From Planctomycetota bacterium (GTDB taxonomy: Bacteria > Planctomycetota > Planctomycetia > Pirellulales > UBA7805), in assembly GCA_021413705.1 (NCBI GenBank), contig JAIOPX010000378.1:1-32136 (forward strand): DNA of 32,136 nt. Direction: 5' to 3'. This document shows positions 17,207 through 23,662 of the stretch, in pieces. The notes beneath the pieces are model-generated. The model saw only the letters and a list, made by a program, of their open reading frames with translations. It did not search any database and was not told the origin of the DNA. The translations under genes were made by a program, and so were the position numbers. Position 1 is the first letter of the stretch. The number at the start of each line of letters is the position of its first letter.

Positions 17207-17773
17207 ATGAGCAGTTCTTCGCTGATCAAGCAGTTGCTGCAACACCAAGGGGACTTCATGGCCTACCTGATGGCGATGGTCCGCGACCTGCACGCCGCAG
17301 AGGACATTTTCCAGAACGCGGCCGTCGTGGTGATTGAGTATCCCCAGCCAGAGGAAATTCGGGACTTTCGCGCTTGGGGCAAAGAAATCATGCGCCGTCA
17401 GGCCCTGACTTATCTTCGTGAGAAGGGACGGACGGCCAGGCACATGTCTCCCTTGGAGCCAGACCTGCTTCAGCAGATCGACCGCTCCTTTGACGAGGAC
17501 ACGACCGACGCCATCCAAAGGGAGCGCGAGCTCGACGCGCTGCGGGAATGCTCGGGCAAGCTACCCGAACCCCAGCGAACGATGGTGACGATGCGCTATC
17601 AGCGTCGCATATCGTTTGAAGAAATCGGCGCGGCGCTGGGCAAGACGGCTGGCGCCATTCAGCGGGCCCTCTCGCGATCGCGAAAGGCGCTGCACGATTG
17701 TGTACAATCCAGGCTGGCCCAACCCAAGTTTGCCCCATCCAAGTTATCAACGTCCGACGAGATGACACCATGA
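17207..17773 (+). CDS. ECF-like RNA polymerase sigma factor
   Basis: This is a predicted alternative sigma factor that would direct RNA polymerase to a small regulon. It has 188 residues. Region 2 covers about residues 15-80 (DFMAYLMAMVRDLHAAEDIFQ, split as in planctomycetal members, then FRAWGKEIMRRQALTYLR). Region 4 covers about 115-170, with the helix-turn-helix in RRISFEEIGAALGKTAGAIQ and ALSRSRKALHDCV after it. The last 20 residues are a Pro/Lys/Ser tail. The stop overlaps the next start by 4 nt (ATGA at 17770-17773), so the pair is translationally coupled, as is usual for a sigma factor and its regulator. The start ATG has only a weak GGA site upstream. Target promoters cannot be read. 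Confidence 0.88.
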   Translation: MSSSSLIKQLLQHQGDFMAYLMAMVRDLHAAEDIFQNAAVVVIEYPQPEEIRDFRAWGKEIMRRQALTYLREKGRTARHMSPLEPDLLQQIDRSFDEDTTDAIQRERELDALRECSGKLPEPQRTMVTMRYQRRISFEEIGAALGKTAGAIQRALSRSRKALHDCVQSRLAQPKFAPSKLSTSDEMTP

Positions 17774-18399
17774 ACGGCGAACTGGAAGACCTGATCGCGC
17801 GGCATTTCGACGGCCATCTCGACGCCGCTGGGCAACAGCGGCTGGCCGAACTGTTGGCAGCTTCGGCCGAGGCTCGACAGACATTTGCCCGCTATTTGCG
17901 CCTGGAAGGGGGGGCGATCAAGCTGGCTTCCGTTTCGCAGTTGGGCCAGCCCTCTGCGGAGGAGCCGCTGGATGTGCCGGATGAACAAACTCCACCCGAG
18001 GTCGAGCAACCTTCTCCCTCTTCGTTGCCAAATCAATCGCGTCCCCGCTGGGATCGGGTCGCGTGGCTGGCTGCCGCCGCAAGTTTGCTCGTGGCGGTAC
18101 TCCTGAGCCAGTGGATGATTCAAGCACCCCAGCAGCAGCAAGTTGCCCATGCCGAGGCAGTCGCTGAGCTGAACCGGCTGTCGGAAAATTGGTTGCAACT
18201 CCAGGAAGAGCCGTTGATCGAAGAGCCAGCGTCCGCGGATGCTGCACTTCCTGATCCGTCTTTTTCCGCGATGGACGGTGGGAGTGAGCCAGAGTTGGTG
18301 GAGCCTGAACCCGAGGCGGATTCCGTCGCACCTCCTTCCTGGATGATCGCGGCGATGGCGGATCTGGCGATCGACAAATCCAACCCGGACGAAGAATAA
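17770..18399 (+). CDS. One-helix membrane protein, likely anti-sigma partner
   Basis: This 209-residue protein probably holds the preceding sigma factor at the membrane. The N-terminal helical domain (residues 1-50) has the pattern LIARHFDGHLDAAGQQRLAE then a segment ending FARYLRLEG, like the cytoplasmic start of planctomycetal FecR-type regulators. A Pro/Glu-rich linker follows, then one transmembrane helix (about 97-117, AWLAAAASLLVAVLL), then an acidic Pro/Glu-rich periplasmic tail. No zinc-binding HxxxCxxC motif is present, so it is not a ZAS-type anti-sigma factor. It shares a 4-nt overlap with the sigma gene, and its stop directly abuts the next start. Anti-sigma function is inferred from arrangement and topology. 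Confidence 0.75.
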   Translation: MNGELEDLIARHFDGHLDAAGQQRLAELLAASAEARQTFARYLRLEGGAIKLASVSQLGQPSAEEPLDVPDEQTPPEVEQPSPSSLPNQSRPRWDRVAWLAAAASLLVAVLLSQWMIQAPQQQQVAHAEAVAELNRLSENWLQLQEEPLIEEPASADAALPDPSFSAMDGGSEPELVEPEPEADSVAPPSWMIAAMADLAIDKSNPDEE

Positions 18400-19116
18400 A
18401 TGGTACGCAGTTTATCCAGCGCGATAACCTTGCTAGTTCTCATGCTCGCGATCTGCGGGTCTCGGGCGATCTCTGCACAAGCAGAAGCTGCGCCGCACCC
18501 CATGCCTGCCGCCCAGCCGTCTGCGGAAGCGGAGCCGCCCACGGAAGTGGAGCCGCCACAGCACAAGGCCGGGAAACACAAGAAGGCCGATGCCCCGGAT
18601 AATAAGGAAGCCCGGGAGAAACGTGTCGTCGCTTTCGTTCAGCAACAGAATCCAGAGTTGGCCAAGCTGCTGGCCCATCTCAAGAAACACAAGCCGCAGC
18701 AGTATGACGAAGCGGTGCGAGAGCTCGCCCGCACGGTTACCTTCCTGACGAACGCCAAAGCCAAGGATGGTCGTTTGTATGATTTGCAGTTGCGTGCCTG
18801 GCAGGCGAAGACCAGGGTGCAATTGCTCGCCGCTCAATCCATGGCCGGCAAAAAAGAGGGGCAGGAAGCAAAGCTGCGCGAGGCGATCCATAAGGAGCTT
18901 AAAGTGAAGGCCGATGAACTGGCTTACCGACGGGAAAGGTCCATGGCCTGGTACGACCGGCAGATCGAAAACATTCAAGAGGATCGAGAGAAGCTCGTCG
19001 AAACGCGACTAAACAAATTGCTCAGCGCTCCACAAAAAGATGGTCAGAAGAAGACAAAAAAGCCGCGCAAGCGAAATGAGGCTGGCGATACAACGCCGGG
19101 TAAGGCGGACAAATAA
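18400..19116 (+). CDS. Exported coiled-coil protein of unknown function
   Basis: I do not recognise the family. The 238-residue product starts with a signal peptide (SAITLLVLMLAICGSRAISA, residues 7-26), then a Pro/Glu/Lys-rich linker. From about residue 65 to 210 it is highly charged and helix-forming, with probable coiled coil (LAKLLAHLKKHKPQQYDEAV; DRQIENIQEDREKLVETRLN). It ends in a Lys/Arg-rich tail. The ATG starts on the base after the upstream stop, so the gene is the third member of the sigma operon. A periplasmic helical protein next to a membrane anti-sigma candidate could sense or relay a signal, but this is inference only. Confidence 0.75.
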   Translation: MVRSLSSAITLLVLMLAICGSRAISAQAEAAPHPMPAAQPSAEAEPPTEVEPPQHKAGKHKKADAPDNKEAREKRVVAFVQQQNPELAKLLAHLKKHKPQQYDEAVRELARTVTFLTNAKAKDGRLYDLQLRAWQAKTRVQLLAAQSMAGKKEGQEAKLREAIHKELKVKADELAYRRERSMAWYDRQIENIQEDREKLVETRLNKLLSAPQKDGQKKTKKPRKRNEAGDTTPGKADK

Positions 19117-19122
19117 ATGTAG

Positions 19123-19142
19123 CATGGGCTTCCAAGCCCGTG
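19123..19142. repeat. Hairpin after the sigma operon, GGGCTTCC-family repeat
   Basis: CATGGGCTT-CC-AAGCCCGTG forms a 9-bp stem with one G-T pair and a 2-nt loop, beginning 6 nt after the operon stop codon. The sequence belongs to the same family as the arms at 19276-19298 and 19320-19342 and the copy at 22676-22697. It may also terminate the operon, though no U tract follows. Confidence 0.6.
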
Positions 19143-19146
19143 ACCT

Positions 19147-19172
19147 CCATAGCCCCGGGCTCTGCCTGGGGG
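19147..19172. repeat. Palindromic repeat, copy 2 (intergenic)
   Basis: Matches 14073-14098 at 25 of 26 positions. The C-to-T change turns one GC pair of the hairpin into a GT wobble, so the stem CCCCGGGC / GCCTGGGG is preserved. This copy is non-coding, unlike the first. Confidence 0.7.
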
Positions 19173-19275
19173 CACACGGGCGCTGGGCGCCGAAGATATC
19201 GAACGGGAATTGGGCGGACTGACCGCCGAAAAGAAATTCCGCGCTTCCCAGCACGTCACCAAGCCGCTTCCCAAG

Positions 19276-19342
19276 TAGGATGGGCTTCCCAGCCCGTCAC
19301 CGTGGAAAATAGGATATGGGACGGGCTGGGAAGCCCATCCTA
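19276..19342. repeat. Perfect 23-bp inverted repeat
   Basis: Arms 19276-19298 and 19320-19342 are exact reverse complements around a 21-nt spacer. Each arm carries AGGATGGGCTTCCCAGCCCG. The element lies 38 nt before the metalloprotease-like gene. Two copies of one dispersed repeat in opposite orientation would produce exactly this structure. Confidence 0.85.
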
Positions 19343-19379
19343 GCATTCCTGAATCCCGCACCCCCAAAAACCGCCGCGC

Positions 19380-20300
19380 ATGAAATGTGAAATGCCAAGG
19401 TTCCGAGTCTGTTTTTCAATTGCGTCACTGGCGGCAATCGCGCTGGCCAGCGGCTTCGCGCTGGCGGCCGACAAGCCCGCGACGGCGGATTTCATCGTCT
19501 CCGCGCCGCCGGCCGAGCTGAAGCTCGACCCGTTTTACAAAAAATACACCAGCGCCGGCGGGTACCCGATTGTGGCTTCGCAGCGCGTGAGCGACTACGC
19601 GCTCAAGGAGGCGGCCTACTGGGTCAACGTGATGCTCGCCGAGCGGCCGGACGTGCGCCAGGCCATGATTGCCAGCGGCTCGCGGATGATCGTGATGGCG
19701 CACGACGAATTTTCGACCGACATCCCCGAGTATGCGCACCTGAAGCCCAAAGACTATTGGGATGCCCGGGCGCGCGGCATGGGTGGGTCGGCCACCGATC
19801 CCGTGTGCAGCGTCGCGGAAGAAAACGTGCTGGCCTATGCGGGCGATCCCTACGCGGCCGAGTCGATCTTCATTCACGAGTTCGCGCACAATATCCACTT
19901 GCGCGGCGTGGTGAATATCGACAAGACCTTCGACGAGCGTTTGCAACAAGCCTACCAGGCGGCGATGGCCGCTGGACTGTGGAAAGGGAAGTATGCGGCG
20001 GTCAATCACCACGAGTATTGGGCCGAGGGAGTGCAGTCGTGGTTCGACAACAATCGGCCGCCCGACCACGATCACAACCACGTTGACACGCGGAAGGAAC
20101 TGATCGAATACGATCCGCGTTTGGCCAGGCTCTGCGCGGAAGTCTTCGGCGAAACGAAACTCGTCTACACGAAACCCACGACGCGGCTGACCGGCCACCT
20201 CGCCGGCTACGACCCGAAACGAGCCCCCGAGTTTCACTGGCCGGCGCGGCTCCGAGCGGCGCACGAAGCCATTCGCCGCCAGGCGCAGCAGCGCAATTGA
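19380..20300 (+). CDS. Exported HExxH metalloprotease-like protein
   Basis: This is a predicted secreted zinc hydrolase of 306 residues. A signal peptide covers about residues 8-30 (ends GFALAAD). The zinc motif is HEFAHN (H166, E167, H170). A second conserved-looking block, HHEYWAEGVQSWFD (210-223), supplies candidate third ligands, E216 being most likely by comparison with gluzincin peptidases. The block DHDHNH (229-234) is unusually histidine-rich. Upstream of the motif, GSATDPVCSVAEENVL contains the only cysteine of the middle domain. I do not recognise an exact family, and the substrate is unknown. The start has little ribosome-binding signal; an ATG four codons later (19392) is an alternative. 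The gene stands alone after a block of palindromic repeats. Confidence 0.78.
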   Translation: MKCEMPRFRVCFSIASLAAIALASGFALAADKPATADFIVSAPPAELKLDPFYKKYTSAGGYPIVASQRVSDYALKEAAYWVNVMLAERPDVRQAMIASGSRMIVMAHDEFSTDIPEYAHLKPKDYWDARARGMGGSATDPVCSVAEENVLAYAGDPYAAESIFIHEFAHNIHLRGVVNIDKTFDERLQQAYQAAMAAGLWKGKYAAVNHHEYWAEGVQSWFDNNRPPDHDHNHVDTRKELIEYDPRLARLCAEVFGETKLVYTKPTTRLTGHLAGYDPKRAPEFHWPARLRAAHEAIRRQAQQRN

Positions 20301-20697
20301 CAAGCGCAAGGCAAACCGAGGGACAGGGGAAGCACCGGTGTAAACCGGATTGAAGTAGGGAATTCGAGAGTCCTACGGGGAAAACCTAGCCGTGGAATCG
20401 GCATCACCTCAGTCAGCTTGGGTCCGAATGGAATCAGGAAAATAAGCCTAAAGCCAAATTGATGCGTCGCAGAACCTGGCTGGGTGTCCCTCGGCTCCCT
20501 CGGCTCCGCGCGCTTCGGGCTAGTGTTGCGAACGGGGGTAGCAAGGGATGCCCGCAGCACATTCGTGGAGTTTTTTATCGCCTCATCGCTTAGCGGCTGC
20601 TGACAGATTCGACACAGGCGGCATGGACCATGCAGACAAGATTGACCTTCAGTAGGAAAAGTGAACGGAGAAGACCATAAACCGATCCACTTCAATC
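20301..20697. other. 397-nt gap between convergent genes
   Basis: No gene is convincingly supported. A minus-strand frame overlapping the PDZ gene stop by ATGA starts with a cysteine-rich stretch but then runs through repeat-like DNA. The GC-rich stretch at about 20490-20535 (CTCGGCTCCCTCGGCTCCGC) contains a 19-mer, 20510-20528, repeated at 22724-22742 with one change. Confidence 0.5.
20510..20528. repeat. 19-nt dispersed repeat, copy 1
   Basis: GCGCTTCGGGCTAGTGTTG recurs at 22724-22742 with one G-to-A change. Both copies follow a CTCGG/CTCGC-rich stretch. Confidence 0.55.
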
Positions 20698-21708
20698 TCA
20701 TGGCAACGGTGGAAGCTCAGACGCCTGATTGCCGCTCGGTTCTACTTGTGTTCCCTTAGATTTAGTTTTTTCTTGGGGTGGTACGCTTTTTATTGCGTCC
20801 CGCAATCGGCGCACCTCATCCCGTAGTGATAGCAATTCGGCGCGAATTTCAGAGATTGCCATTTGGGCATCACCGGAACTTTCGTTAGGGGGCGAATAGA
20901 CCATGCGGCGCTGGTCCCCAGTACCATGCAAATCTGACCACGCGCGAACGCGAGTCACCACACGCAGAGGCCGACCATCTCGCTGTAGGATCCATCTTAC
21001 GTCCTTACCGGGCTCAAGCTTCGATATGTAACTGGTGACATCGTCGGGCGTGCGAATGGCTTTTTGATCGATCCCCAGGATCAGGTCGCCTGCGCGAACC
21101 CCTGCGATAAATGCAGGGCTGTTGGGCGTTACGGATTCGATCATCAAACCACCATCACCCATGGCAAGGGTAACTCCAACCGCGCCCCGCCCCGGCCTCA
21201 AGGGCTGTTGTGAACCCGTTACGGCTCCCACCGCATTCGCTCCTCCTCCGTAGCCATTGTCTCCGATGGTTGAAGGGAGCTCTCCGCTGCGAGTTTGGGG
21301 CAACCGCTGAGTGTCCCGCGGGTCGCCTAAACCCGGTACGGAACGGCTTCTATCATACGCCTCAGTCCCTGGTTGTTGTTGGGCTTGAACACCCGTGCCA
21401 GGAGGAGATTGAACGCCGGATTGCCTGGTTTGAGATTGAGAGCCCGCTTGATTCAATCTCGACATATCGGCTCCCGAGCCGGGCGTGTTGGGCACGCCAC
21501 TTTGCACCCGGGCATTGTTCGCAGCGCCTGGAGTCGTTCCAGAACCGGCCGCTCCAGCCGTTCCTCCTGCCCGGCCGCTTCCTCCTAAGCCTCCAGCTCC
21601 TGCACCCCCAGGCACTTGTGCAAAAACCCCTGACGCGGAGGCCGCGATCAGCCATGCAGTCGAAACCCCAAAAACCAAACGCTGGATTGGAAACATGAAT
21701 TGCGACAT
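20698..21708 (-). CDS. Exported PDZ-domain protein with low-complexity N-terminal half
   Basis: From the ATG at 21708 (GAGGAGG 8 nt upstream, better than the longer frame to 21789) it has 336 residues. The signal peptide spans about 1-31 and ends VFAQ. Residues 32-170 are Gly/Ala/Ser/Gln/Pro-rich and probably disordered. A PDZ domain follows (about 176-255: GAVGVTLAM, SPAFIAGVRAGDLILGID, then a region ending RPLRVVTRV). A short coiled coil is at about 283-309 (ISEIRAELLSLRDEVRRL). The C-terminus is Pro/Lys-rich. There is no protease domain, so this is not DegP/HtrA; it may be an adaptor that binds protein C-termini in the periplasm. The small CxxC gene lies upstream on the same strand, 202 nt away. 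Confidence 0.85.
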   Translation of the reverse strand: MSQFMFPIQRLVFGVSTAWLIAASASGVFAQVPGGAGAGGLGGSGRAGGTAGAAGSGTTPGAANNARVQSGVPNTPGSGADMSRLNQAGSQSQTRQSGVQSPPGTGVQAQQQPGTEAYDRSRSVPGLGDPRDTQRLPQTRSGELPSTIGDNGYGGGANAVGAVTGSQQPLRPGRGAVGVTLAMGDGGLMIESVTPNSPAFIAGVRAGDLILGIDQKAIRTPDDVTSYISKLEPGKDVRWILQRDGRPLRVVTRVRAWSDLHGTGDQRRMVYSPPNESSGDAQMAISEIRAELLSLRDEVRRLRDAIKSVPPQEKTKSKGTQVEPSGNQASELPPLP

Positions 21709-21910
21709 CGCATCGGCCTCCTCGAAAGTGTGCTTGGTGATCTCCGCAAACAGACTAAGCCTAAAGGCGATTTGCAAATCCTGTGCCACGTCGCAAATTG
21801 ATTCTCAGGGACGCCAGCCATGGGAGCGGCGTGTTATCACCATTCTTGATTCCTGCAAGAAATCGGCGGCGGCCGTATGTAGCCCGCATAGTATCACCCC
21901 TCCCGGAGGG

Positions 21911-22105
21911 TTAGAGAAACACCTTGTACAGCGTGTCGCGGAGGCACTCGCGACATAATGGGCCGTGATCTTCTGCCCACTGTTCAGGATCCTTGATGCC
22001 ATGAGCTTTGCCCCAGGCGGCAAGTACGCGCTCGGAGCCCCGGGCCTGAGGCTTAGAGATCGGCACCTCGCAATGCAGACAGGTTTGGATTGTTGCCACG
22101 GCCAT
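21911..22105 (-). CDS. Small protein with two CxxC pairs, probable zinc ribbon
   Basis: This is a 64-residue frame with C9-x2-C12 (TCLHCEV) and C51-x2-C54 (LCRECLRD), a spacing that suits a four-cysteine zinc site. The central part (VLAAWGKAHGIKDPEQWAED) looks like an ordinary folded sequence and not a shadow frame. The ATG at 22105 has no strong ribosome-binding site. I do not recognise the family. It precedes the PDZ gene on the same strand but is too distant to call an operon. Confidence 0.5.
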   Translation of the reverse strand: MAVATIQTCLHCEVPISKPQARGSERVLAAWGKAHGIKDPEQWAEDHGPLCRECLRDTLYKVFL

Positions 22106-22675
22106 CGCAACACCGAGTGCTCACTTCAGAGAGAAATCACTTCTCGTCAGGTTTTCGAAGCAAACACTGTGCCAGTCAAGTCCGATGGAGGCAGATTGCT
22201 ACACCTAACGTCGTTCGGTTTCACAACTCAGGACCACGACGCCTTGGTCTAGCAGCAATTCAGTAAGCGGCACACCCAGCACCCGCTGCCAGCGATAGAG
22301 TTGGCTAAGTCAAGTCAGTACAAAGCGGCCCAAAAGTGCAGCTAACCCATCAGGGGGTTCATTCAGGAAAGTCCTGTATTCGCCAGCGTTGCTTACTCAG
22401 CGCCCTAGGTGGATGCTCGGAAACCAACCGCCTGGCTACACCCCCGCCCGACAACGCAAACGTGAACATCAGGGACAGAGAGAACAATACTAAAAGCCCA
22501 TCAATCAAAATGAAAGTGACGCAGACATTACACTGACCGCTGATATTCGCATAAAGATCCCGGATACTAAGCGCTCAGTCAACGCTCAAAAAGTCTGAAC
22601 GGAAGTCTGAACGGGGACACACAGCTTTGCGTGCTGACGAAACGGGCCGGTGGTTAGTGCCATCCTGCTCGAGAG

Positions 22676-22697
22676 GACGGGCTGGAAGTCCATGCTA
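22676..22697. repeat. GGGCTTCC-family dispersed repeat, diverged copy
   Basis: Its reverse complement (TAGCATGGACTTCC, then AGCCCGTC) is one or two changes from the arms at 19276-19298 and 19320-19342 and from the hairpin at 19121-19142. Confidence 0.55.
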
Positions 22698-22723
22698 TGG
22701 GGAGGGAGATACTTCCCTCGCTC

Positions 22724-22742
22724 GCGCTTCGGGCTAGTATTG
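22724..22742. repeat. 19-nt dispersed repeat, copy 2
   Basis: GCGCTTCGGGCTAGTATTG differs from 20510-20528 at one base. Confidence 0.55.
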
Positions 22743-23185
22743 TGGACGCATCAAATCTGGCTTGTGGCTTTTTTTAAGTATTGCATTTGCCAGGGTTGGC
22801 TGTATGGTGAAGGTTGCAAATGAGGGCGCCGGCATGGAGTTCTGCTCTGTTGATATGGAGCGTTGCTCTGTCGGATCGCGATGGATCGCACCGGGGTAGT
22901 TCTCGAGCTTAAACGGTCCGGGGCTGCAAGCATACTTCACAACTGGCCTGCGGTGCGCGCGTGTTGGAGTACAGCCTTCAGGCTGCGTTGCGTGGAGCGG
23001 GAGGGATTTTTGACGCAAAGGCGCTAAGACGCAAAGAAGAAACGGGATCACGAAAAATCGAAAAACGGGAAATCACGAAAGGAAAAAATGAGATAGCTTA
23101 GAAACGGCGCTGAGAGTGCGCGCCGATTGAGATAACTGGAGCTAGAGGATTCTGGAAAACGAGGCTATTTGCGGTGCGAAAAAAT

Positions 23186-23310
23186 CGGGAGAACAACCGG
23201 AGAACCCCGGCGCGCCGGAACCTGCGGCAGAGCGGAGAACAAGCGGAGAACAAGCGGAGAACAAGCGGAGAACAGAGCGGAGAACAGAGCGGAGAACAAG
23301 CGGAGAACAA
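23186..23310. repeat. Tandem array of an 11/12-nt unit
   Basis: The unit AGCGGAGAACA (11 nt), with some 12-nt units carrying an extra G (AGAGCGGAGAAC), repeats about seven times between 23229 and 23310. Two degenerate units (GGGAGAACAA, CCGGAGAACC) lie at about 23186-23207. Mixed 11 and 12 nt spacing breaks any reading frame, so the array is unlikely to be coding. Confidence 0.8.
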
Positions 23311-23479
23311 GATCAGCAACGTGTTACCGAGCAACGAGTTGCGCGGGCGAACACGAAGAATGCTGAATGTTTGGCGAAGTGCCCCGACAGAGGCGATGGA
23401 TAAGAGGCGATCAGTGGGGTGGGACGGTCAGGAGACCACCCCATAACTGGGGGAGGGAGACGTTCCATAATTGGCGTGA

Positions 23480-23510
23480 CCTACAGTCTACAGCCTCTAA
23501 CCTCTAGCCT
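23480..23510. repeat. Short stretch with 7-nt periodicity
   Basis: Four consecutive heptamers, CCTACAG, TCTACAG, CCTCTAA and CCTCTAG, are followed by CCT. Positions 2, 3 and 6 are constant across all four. Confidence 0.5.
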
Positions 23511-23584
23511 TATTCGCTGAGCTCTTTGGCAATTCGAAATTCGCATCGGCCGTCGTTGATGTTGGTGGTTCGTACGGCAAAAAG

Positions 23585-23616
23585 ACCGGGGGCTAGCGCC
23601 CGGCGGCTAATCCCAA
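23585..23616. repeat. 32-nt dispersed repeat upstream of the toroid gene
   Basis: Matches 17081-17112 at 31 of 32 positions. It ends 46 nt before the GTG start of the toroid protein gene and so may lie in its leader or promoter region. Confidence 0.7.
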
Positions 23617-23662
23617 AATGAAGCGTTGAGAAAGCAGTAGCGGAACCGGCAGGGAGCTTTAC

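Larger units (their letters stand above)
22106..23662. other. 1.55-kb gene-free, repeat-rich region
   Basis: No coding frame here has a family signature or clear ribosome-binding site. It contains a 12-mer duplicated at 22591-22614 (AAGTCTGAACGG twice), dispersed repeats at 22676-22697 and 22724-22742, a small perfect hairpin CAGCCT-TC-AGGCTG (22972-22985), two GACGCAAAG copies (23012-23020, 23028-23036), an 11/12-mer tandem array (about 23186-23310), a 7-nt-period stretch (23480-23510), and the 32-nt repeat at 23585-23616. It looks like decayed or repeat-accumulating DNA. Confidence 0.6.

Noticed and set aside
20234-20701. 155-residue minus-strand frame overlapping the PDZ gene stop by ATGA, with a cysteine-rich start (CLHGPCRLCRIC)
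   Set aside because: The frame continues through repeat-like DNA and then antisense into the metalloprotease gene. Composition after residue 40 looks random and no ribosome-binding site is present. The first 40 codons could be a decayed small gene.
22734-23051. 105-residue minus-strand frame in the gene-free region
   Set aside because: It is made largely of repeat DNA, including the GACGCAAAG copies and the CAGCCT hairpin, and has no family signature.
23186-23310. CRISPR array
   Set aside because: The units are contiguous 11/12-mers without unique spacers, and no cas gene is nearby.
23098-23334. Minus-strand frame with Cys/Ser/Pro/Leu repeats
   Set aside because: The amino acid repeat only reflects the 11/12-nt tandem array, whose mixed unit length does not preserve a reading frame.
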